Part shown: positions 43,864-48,532 of the stretch, one piece after another
Layout of the letters: each line of letters begins with the position of its first letter
Numbering within the stretch: position 1 is the stretch's first letter
NCBI GenBank assembly: GCA_016234735.1
Contig: JACRAN010000290.1
Span: forward strand, 1 to 48,532
DNA: 48,532 nucleotides
Origin: Bacteroidota bacterium
GTDB taxonomy: Bacteria > Bacteroidota > Bacteroidia > Chitinophagales > Saprospiraceae
Direction of reading: 5' to 3'
Notes under the pieces: generated by a model
What the model was told of the DNA's origin: nothing
The model's input: only the letters and a program-made list of their open reading frames with translations
Database searches by the model: none
Program-made: the position numbers and the translations under genes

Positions 43864-43877
43864 ATACAGAAAAAGAA

Positions 43878-43912
43878 AACGCCGATTCGGGGGTTCCGAA
43901 TCGGCGATTTTG
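43878..43912 (-). terminator. Terminator-like hairpin upstream of the gene fragment
   Basis: Perfect 10-bp stem GCCGATTCGG (43881-43890)/CCGAATCGGC (43896-43905). On the minus strand it is followed by a T-rich run, so it would stop transcription coming from the right before the gene fragment. Confidence 0.7.
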
Positions 43913-43945
43913 ATGTAGCCAAAATGGCCTACGCACGGCGGCCTG

Positions 43946-43963
43946 TCCCGATAGCTATCGGGA
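43946..43963. repeat. Perfect 18-nt palindrome (CCCGATAG/CTATCGGG)
   Basis: TCCCGATAG followed directly by CTATCGGGA. I recall this palindrome as a dispersed repeat in other Bacteroidota genomes, which I cannot verify here; only one copy was noticed in the window. Confidence 0.6.
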
Positions 43964-43998
43964 GCAACCCATGCCCGTTTACAAGCCGAAGCCGGTAA

Positions 43999-44159
43999 CG
44001 AGCGGCGAAATGTTTCTTTCCAAACCCATATTCCGCCCGAAAGCCGCTCGTCAACGGGCGGAATCCGCTATGCGCTTCGAACAAAATCATCTTTTGGGAA
44101 GGGGGTTGCCATTAGCCAAAAAATGCGCACGGGCGGTGTTGCCCATGCGTATTTTTTTT
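43999..44159 (+). ncRNA. Candidate structured RNA: possible pseudoknot followed by a terminator
   Basis: Stem A pairs CGAGCGGC (43999-44006) with GCCGCTCG (44043-44050). Stem B pairs ATTCCGCCCG (44030-44039) with CGGGCGGAAT (44055-44064). The halves alternate A-B-A-B, an H-type pseudoknot layout, though the 4-nt second loop may be too short for both stems at full length. About 60 nt later CGCACGGGC/GCCCATGCG (44126-44149, one mismatch) is followed by T8, a plausible intrinsic terminator on the plus strand. No coding potential was seen. The 5' end is unknown. Confidence 0.35.
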
Positions 44160-44203
44160 GTCAAAACTAAACCCAAACTGGGTCAAGCCGTACTTTGTAA
44201 GTA

Positions 44204-44262
44204 GCTCGACGGACAGGAGTCTGCCACTTTAGTCCGCATAAAACCTGGAGGTTTTAGCGAGC
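44204..44262 (+). other. Compact three-way-junction repeat-like structure
   Basis: Outer stem GCTCG (44204-44208)/CGAGC (44258-44262) encloses CGGAC (44210-44214)/GTCCG (44232-44236) and the palindrome TAAAACCT/AGGTTTTA (44239-44256). The compact nesting suggests a folded element such as a dispersed palindromic repeat unit. Confidence 0.4.
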
Positions 44263-44363
44263 GGGGATGTTGCCAGCGGGGGGTTTTTATCCCCATGCAA
44301 GGTTGGTAGGTAGGTTTTGATGCCCCCTACTTGGACAAAATTCGATTTATCGTCTCAATGGGC

Positions 44364-44371
44364 TATTTTTG
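44364..44371 (+). promoter_or_regulatory. TAnnTTTG box (TATTTTTG) before the triple hairpin
   Basis: Exact match to the -7 element about 240 nt upstream of the M20 gene and directly before the triple-hairpin repeat. No well-spaced TTG partner. Confidence 0.3.
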
Positions 44372-44393
44372 CTGTATGCAGGAGTTCTGCAAA

Positions 44394-44498
44394 AGCTCCA
44401 TCAGAGCTAAATCTTTGTAGCACTGACGAATAACGTTTCGTGAGCGTTCCATCGGAACGCTATCCTTGGCATCTAAGATACCGTTCCGATGGAACGGT
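44394..44498 (+). repeat. Triple-hairpin palindromic repeat
   Basis: Three short hairpins with similar loops: AGCTC-catca-GAGCT (44394-44408), GCGTTCC-atc-GGAACGC (44444-44460) and ACCGTTCC-gat-GGAACGGT (44480-44498). They are separated by spacers carrying ATCTTTGTAGCA and ATCCTTGGCA-type segments. The second and third hairpins are variants of one sequence in opposite orientation. Confidence 0.65.
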
Positions 44499-44609
44499 GC
44501 AAAACATCCTTTGGCAGCTCTACTCTGGGACTTTTACACCCCATGTTCGGTGACTAAAGCTCCGATTAGCCTCTAACATAAACGGATATGTCCGTTAAAT
44601 CCTGTCATT

Positions 44610-45800
44610 TTGAAAGAAAAAATCAAACAACTCGCTGCCCGCTTCCATTCGGAAACCGTTGAAATCCGGCGACACCTGCACGCTCACCCGGAGTTGTCGT
44701 TTCACGAAAAAGAGACAGGGCAGTTCATCGCCCGCAAGCTGGGCGAGCATGGCATCCGGCATGAGCATGGTTGGGGCGAGAACGGCGTGGTAGCCTACAT
44801 TGAGGGAAAAAATGCCGACCGGAAAACCATCGCCCTGCGGGCCGACATCGACGCACTGCCCATCGCCGAGGCGAACCAGGTGCCGTACAAGTCTCAAAAC
44901 CAGGGCGTTATGCATGCCTGCGGGCACGACGTACACAGTGCGTCGCTGCTCGGAGTCGCCCGGATTTTGGATGCACTCCGGGGAGAGTTCGAGGGCACTG
45001 TGAAGCTCATTTTCCAACCTGCCGAGGAAAAACTGCCCGGCGGGGCTTCCATCCTTATTTCAGAGGGGGTGCTGGAGAACCCCGCCCCGGCGGTTATTTT
45101 GGGGCAACACGTGCTGCCTGCGCTGGCGACGGGCAAGGTGGGTTTCAAGCCCGGCATGTTCATGGCCAGTGCCGACGAACTCTACGTGACCGTGCGAGGC
45201 AGGGGCGGCCATGCCGCCGTGCCGCATGAGTGCGTTGACCCGGTGCTCATCGCCTCGCATATCGTGGTAGCGCTGCAGCAAATCGTCAGCCGCAACGCCA
45301 ACCCCATCGTGCCTTCGGTGCTGACTTTTGGTAAAATCAATTCGACAGGCGGTGCCACGAACGTGATTCCGAACGAGGTGAAATTAGAAGGGACTTTCCG
45401 CACGATGGACGAACAATGGCGGGCCATTGCGCACGGGCGCATGAGAAACATGGCCGAGGGCATCGCCGCAGGCATGGGCGGCTCCTGCGATTTTCGGATT
45501 GAAAAAGGCTACCCGTTCCTGAAAAACGATGAGGTGCTGACGCTGCGCTCCCGCCAGTTTGCGGCGGAATACCTCGGAGAGGAGAACGTCATTGACCTGC
45601 CCATGCGGATGACGGCGGAGGATTTCGCTTATTATTCGCAGAAAATACCGGCCTGTTTCTACCGGCTTGGCACCGGCAACGTCGCCAGGTGCATCACCTC
45701 GCCCATCCACACCGACACGTTCGACATCGATGAGGACAGCCTGCTGACCGGCATGGGGCTGATGAGTTGGCTGGCGGTGAAGGAGTTGGAGGTTTTTTAA
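44610..45800 (+). CDS. M20-family amidohydrolase/carboxypeptidase
   Basis: A 396-residue zinc amidohydrolase of the hippurate/N-acyl-amino-acid hydrolase (M20D) group. HLHAHPELSF at 22-31, LRADIDALPI at 76-85, HACGHDVH at 102-109 (metal ligands C104 and H106) and QPAEEKLPGGA at 137-147 are the family blocks. It begins at TTG 44610 (KEKIKQLAARFHSE); no ATG lies in frame at a suitable place. A small palindrome AACGGA/TCCGTT sits 14 nt upstream. It is followed through a decamer word array by an MFS transporter, which may import its substrate or export its product. Confidence 0.92.
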   Translation: MKEKIKQLAARFHSETVEIRRHLHAHPELSFHEKETGQFIARKLGEHGIRHEHGWGENGVVAYIEGKNADRKTIALRADIDALPIAEANQVPYKSQNQGVMHACGHDVHSASLLGVARILDALRGEFEGTVKLIFQPAEEKLPGGASILISEGVLENPAPAVILGQHVLPALATGKVGFKPGMFMASADELYVTVRGRGGHAAVPHECVDPVLIASHIVVALQQIVSRNANPIVPSVLTFGKINSTGGATNVIPNEVKLEGTFRTMDEQWRAIAHGRMRNMAEGIAAGMGGSCDFRIEKGYPFLKNDEVLTLRSRQFAAEYLGEENVIDLPMRMTAEDFAYYSQKIPACFYRLGTGNVARCITSPIHTDTFDIDEDSLLTGMGLMSWLAVKELEVF

Positions 45801-45910
45801 GATTGTTTGAAATTGTTTAAGGTCGTTTGAAATTGTTTGGGGTTGTTTGGGGTTGTTTCAAATTATTGTATGTCAAAAGACTTAAACGACTTCAAACCAT
45901 TTCAAACAAG
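45801..45910 (+). repeat. Decamer word array (TTGTTTGAAA family) with inverted arm
   Basis: Seven 10-nt words in register (45801-45870): AGATTGTTTG, AAATTGTTTA, AGGTCGTTTG, AAATTGTTTG, GGGTTGTTTG, GGGTTGTTTC, AAATTATTGT. After 10 nt come three reverse-complement-type words (ACTTAAACGA, CTTCAAACCA, TTTCAAACAA; 45881-45910). It fills the spacer between the amidohydrolase stop and the MFS start. Confidence 0.92.
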
Positions 45911-45912
45911 CT

Positions 45913-47214
45913 ATGTTAGCCCGAACCTTACGAGTTTACCGTGAATCATTTTCAGGACTGTCCCGCGCTGCGTGGCTCATTTCGCTGGCTTCGTTCATCA
46001 ACCGGAGCGGCACGATGGTCATCCCTTTCCTTTCCATTTACCTGATTTCCGTGCTTGGTTTCTCATTGGAACAGGCCGGCGTGGCTATGACGATTTTCGG
46101 CGTGGGGTCGCTCTGCGGCTCCTACCTCGGCGGGTACCTGACCGATAAAATCGGCTATTACCGGGTGTTTTTCTGGTCGTTGTTTCTGGGCGGCGCACTG
46201 TTTATTTTATTGGGGTTCGTGAAAAGCGTTGAGGGGATTTATGCCGTCATCTTTGTCCTGAGCACCTTTGGCGAATCCTTCCGCCCTGCGACGATGGCAG
46301 CCCTTGCGATTCACAGCGCCCCCGAAACCCGCACACGCTCCTATTCGTTGATGCGCATGTCCATCAATCTGGGCTTCACCATCGGGCCTGCCGTTGGCGG
46401 GTTGTTGGCAGGGTTGTATGGTTACGACTTGCTGTTTTGGGTGGACGGCATCACCTGCATTTCAGCAGCGCTGTTTTTTCGTTTTGCTTTAAAACCCAAG
46501 AAAGTAGCGGCTTCCGAGGCGGTGGAGACATCCGAAACCCCAAGCCTGCGGGTGCCTTCACCCTACACCGACCGGCCCTACTTGGTTTTTTTGTTTCTGA
46601 CCGTCATTGGGGCTTTTGTTTTTCTGCAAATCATCTCCACGCTCCCGGTCTATTATGAACGGGAAATGCACCTCTCGGAAGGTCAGATTGGTGCGTTGCT
46701 GGCTTTGAACGGTTTCGTTGTTTTTTTGCTGGAAATGCCGATGGTTTTTACCCTCGAAAAACGGATGAAAGTGCTGAACTGCATCGGTGCCGGGGTACTT
46801 CTGTTCGGGGCTGCTTACCTGATACTCAACCTGTCCGTTACCAGCATGGCGGTGGCAGTGGTTTCGATGCTGGCGCTGTCTTTGGGTGAAATTTTCAACA
46901 TGCCCTTTGCCAACTCCTTCGCCCTCAGCCGCTCCGTCGAAGCCAACCGGGGCAAGTACATGGGAATGTACTCCATGAGCTACTCGGTCGCCCACATCAT
47001 TGGCCCGTACACTTCCATGCGCATTGCCGACAATTGGGGTTTTTCAACCCTGTGGTACCTGTTGGCTGGCCTGAGCGTGGTGACTTTCGTTGGTTTCATG
47101 TTGTTGAAATCCGGCAGGCAGGCAGTAATCCAGGCCGTAAAATCCGGCAGTCCACGCCTTTTTTTACAAAAAAGAAGGAATCGGCGTGAAAAGCCTGACA
47201 CAGTTGGTTTTTGA
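45913..47214 (+). CDS. Major facilitator superfamily transporter
   Basis: A 433-residue inner-membrane protein with about 12 hydrophobic helices and the MFS loop 2-3 motif GGYLTDKIGYYRV at about 75-87. The halves are joined by a hydrophilic loop at about 195-220 (KPKKVAASEAVETSET). The pattern is that of drug/metabolite exporters (DHA1-like), but substrate cannot be told. The ATG at 45913 follows a decamer word array. It may work with the M20 enzyme upstream. Confidence 0.9.
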   Translation: MLARTLRVYRESFSGLSRAAWLISLASFINRSGTMVIPFLSIYLISVLGFSLEQAGVAMTIFGVGSLCGSYLGGYLTDKIGYYRVFFWSLFLGGALFILLGFVKSVEGIYAVIFVLSTFGESFRPATMAALAIHSAPETRTRSYSLMRMSINLGFTIGPAVGGLLAGLYGYDLLFWVDGITCISAALFFRFALKPKKVAASEAVETSETPSLRVPSPYTDRPYLVFLFLTVIGAFVFLQIISTLPVYYEREMHLSEGQIGALLALNGFVVFLLEMPMVFTLEKRMKVLNCIGAGVLLFGAAYLILNLSVTSMAVAVVSMLALSLGEIFNMPFANSFALSRSVEANRGKYMGMYSMSYSVAHIIGPYTSMRIADNWGFSTLWYLLAGLSVVTFVGFMLLKSGRQAVIQAVKSGSPRLFLQKRRNRREKPDTVGF

Positions 47215-47222
47215 AAAATGCG

Positions 47223-47230
47223 TACTTTTG
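47223..47230 (+). promoter_or_regulatory. Putative -7 box TACTTTTG for gpsA
   Basis: Exact TAnnTTTG match 73 nt before the gpsA start, just after the MFS stop. A TTG lies 16 nt upstream, slightly short of the usual spacing. Confidence 0.45.
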
Positions 47231-47302
47231 CCCCGCAACATTTTCCGTTTTTACCTTCCAGTAGCAGTTTGCAACGCTAAAAGCGGCTGTTGAAAAGCAG
47301 GC

Positions 47303-48358
47303 ATGTCAAAGAACAATCAAAAAATGCAGGTGGGTGTTATTGGTTCGGGCAGTTTCGGCACTGCTGTGGCCAACCTGCTTTCCTTCAACACCAATGTTTT
47401 GCTTTTTAGTCGTAAGGAGGCACTGGTCGAAAGCATCAACCGGGAGCATCGCCATCCGGTTTTTAACCTCAAAATGTCAGAGCGGGTGAGGGCTACCGGA
47501 AACATCCGGGAAGTAGCCGAATCCTGTTCGCTGATTTTTCCGATTGTCACCTCGCAAGGCTTTCGTCCGATGATGCAAAGCCTTTCTCCTTTTCTGAAAC
47601 CTTACCACATCCTGATTCACGGCACGAAGGGCTTCGACCTGAAAAACCTGAGCGAAGAAGAGCTTCGGCAGGGCAAAATTACCCGCAACAGCGTCCGTAC
47701 CATGAGCGAAGTCATCCGGGAGGAGTCGGTGGTGGTGCGCATCGGGTGCCTCTCCGGCCCAAACCTTGCGTCGGAAATCATGGCCGGCCAACCTACTGCT
47801 ACGGTCATTGGCAGCCGGTTCGATGAGGTGGTCAGCATTGGGAAAAAAGTGCTGAGTAGCAAGCATTTTCAGGTGTTCGGCAGCTATGAAATTTTGGGAG
47901 CCGAGCTTGCGGGCGCTTTAAAAAACATCATTGCCATCGGCAGTGGCATCCTCGGTGGGATGGACATGGGCAAAAACATTCAGGCATTGCTCATCAACAG
48001 GGGCCTGATGGAAATGATTTATTTTGGCAAAGCCTTCGGGGCTTCGCCAAAACCGTTCGTCGGCACAGCAGGTATCGGTGACTTGATTTGTACCGCCACC
48101 AGCATGAGCAGCCGCAACTACACTTTCGGATACCGCCTCGGCAAAGGGGAAACCACTGCCGATATTCTTGCCTCCATGCCTGAAATTGCCGAAGGGGTGC
48201 GTACGCTGAAAATTGCGAAGCACCTCGCCGACCATCTCAAGCTGCATGTCCCCATCACCCAAATGCTCTACCGGGCCGTGCATGAAGGCTACGACATGAA
48301 ACTGGCCATTGAATACCTGATGCGTTATCCGTACTACGTGGATGTGGATTTTATTTGA
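47303..48358 (+). CDS. gpsA: Glycerol-3-phosphate dehydrogenase [NAD(P)+]
   Basis: Reduces dihydroxyacetone phosphate to sn-glycerol 3-phosphate for phospholipid synthesis in the cytoplasm. The 351-residue protein has the Rossmann motif GVIGSGSFGTAVANLL at about 11-26, HGTKGFD, the catalytic-lysine block ELAGALKNIIAIGSGI, and the GTAGIGDLICT and RNYTFG segments of the substrate site. The ATG at 47303 gives the usual start. A terminator follows. Confidence 0.96.
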   Translation: MSKNNQKMQVGVIGSGSFGTAVANLLSFNTNVLLFSRKEALVESINREHRHPVFNLKMSERVRATGNIREVAESCSLIFPIVTSQGFRPMMQSLSPFLKPYHILIHGTKGFDLKNLSEEELRQGKITRNSVRTMSEVIREESVVVRIGCLSGPNLASEIMAGQPTATVIGSRFDEVVSIGKKVLSSKHFQVFGSYEILGAELAGALKNIIAIGSGILGGMDMGKNIQALLINRGLMEMIYFGKAFGASPKPFVGTAGIGDLICTATSMSSRNYTFGYRLGKGETTADILASMPEIAEGVRTLKIAKHLADHLKLHVPITQMLYRAVHEGYDMKLAIEYLMRYPYYVDVDFI

Positions 48359-48390
48359 AATAAGGCAGGTAAATTTCACGGATGGGCAAA

Positions 48391-48422
48391 AAAAAAGTCG
48401 TGTCCTTTGACACGACTTTTGA
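48391..48422 (+). terminator. Terminator after gpsA
   Basis: Perfect 12-bp stem AAAAGTCGTGTC (48393-48404)/GACACGACTTTT (48409-48420) with a CTTT loop, 35 nt after the stop codon. Confidence 0.88.
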
Positions 48423-48481
48423 AGAATAATCCCATGAACATATCCAAAAACGAACTCTTTCAAGGAATTTTACCTAAAAAC

Positions 48482-48512
48482 TTGCTTGTGGTAAAATCCT
48501 AATTTATTTTTG
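48482..48512 (+). promoter_or_regulatory. Bacteroidota-type promoter at the window end
   Basis: TTG (48482-48484), 20-nt spacer, TATTTTTG (48505-48512). It probably serves a gene that starts beyond the window. Confidence 0.6.
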
Positions 48513-48532
48513 CATCAGCCTAAATTTTTGAA

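Larger units (their letters stand above)
43864..44609. other. Gene-free, structure-rich interval
   Basis: About 745 bases with no convincing gene. It holds a terminator-like hairpin (43878-43912), a perfect 18-nt palindrome built on CCCGATAGCTATCGGG (43946-43963), an interleaved double stem that could be a pseudoknot (43999-44064), a hairpin plus T8 terminator (44126-44159), a compact three-way junction (44204-44262), a TAnnTTTG box (44364-44371), a triple hairpin (44394-44498) and a small palindrome AACGGA/TCCGTT (44581-44596) next to the following gene. The single long frame here (43971-44204) runs through the terminator and is not credible. Confidence 0.7.

Noticed and set aside
43971-44204. 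77-residue plus-strand frame in the gene-free gap
   Set aside because: Runs through the candidate pseudoknot and a terminator hairpin with T8; composition is random and no family is recognised.
45801-45910. CRISPR array
   Set aside because: The repeat unit is only 10 nt, the units are contiguous without spacers, and no cas gene is in the window.

Overview
The window looks like a chromosomal segment of a Bacteroidota bacterium, most likely of the Saprospiria/Saprospiraceae type. The evidence is: almost no Shine-Dalgarno sequences in front of genes; repeated matches to the Bacteroidota promoter (TTG, about 18-21 nt, then TAnnTTTG); a DUF5723-type outer-membrane protein; bacterial sphingolipid genes; a Bacteroidota-style arginine decarboxylase; and many lipobox signal peptides. 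The taxon is an inference from gene content; no rRNA or tRNA gene was recognised.

Layout. 1-3.6 kb: recQ helicase (-) diverging from kdsD (+). 3.6-9.3 kb: a lipoprotein, a beta-CASP metallo-beta-lactamase nuclease, a second lipoprotein and a DUF5723 barrel. 9.3-13 kb: a polyprenyl diphosphate synthase converging on a DUF349-like coiled-coil gene, then purQ. 13.1-16 kb: moaC, a two-domain mobA-like gene and an AAA/DUF4143 ATPase. 16-20 kb (-): moxR, cysS, a YgjP-like zinc metalloprotease and rpmH. 20-25.8 kb: rplY, a nitrilase-type amidase, an NlpC/P60 hydrolase, rsmA (-), pdxA and a nucleoid-associated protein. 25.8-31.6 kb (-): a ParE-type toxin/antitoxin pair, homogentisate dioxygenase, an S41 peptidase, a PIN nuclease coupled to an unknown 260-residue protein, and a PqqB-like hydrolase. 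31.7-36 kb (+): a compact sphingolipid operon with an inositol-phosphoceramide-synthase-like PAP2 protein, serine palmitoyltransferase, a GNAT-fold ceramide synthase candidate and a ceramide-reductase-like SDR. 36-43.9 kb: arginine decarboxylase (-), an SRPBCC/GyrI-like protein, a 42-residue membrane protein, a hotdog thioesterase, a conserved unknown, lipB, an SGNH lipoprotein, a PLP decarboxylase and a broken gene fragment. 43.9-44.6 kb is a gene-free, structure-rich interval. 44.6-48.4 kb (+): an M20 amidohydrolase, an MFS transporter and gpsA.

The most unusual feature is a set of about a dozen degenerate word arrays. They lie mostly at gene junctions, and twice inside reading frames. Each is built from 7-nt or 10-nt words kept in strict register, with a different word family at most loci (GATTTAC, GATTGAC, GATTTCG/CCGAAAT, xGGCAGT, CTCACCT, TTGTTTGAAA and others). 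Many have a second arm that is the reverse complement of the first. They create false N-terminal extensions (moxR, rsmA), supply part of real proteins (the lipoprotein at 3598, the mobA-like protein) and overlap stop codons. A second point of interest is the gene-free interval near 44 kb, with a possible pseudoknot followed by a terminator, a possible three-way junction and a triple hairpin.
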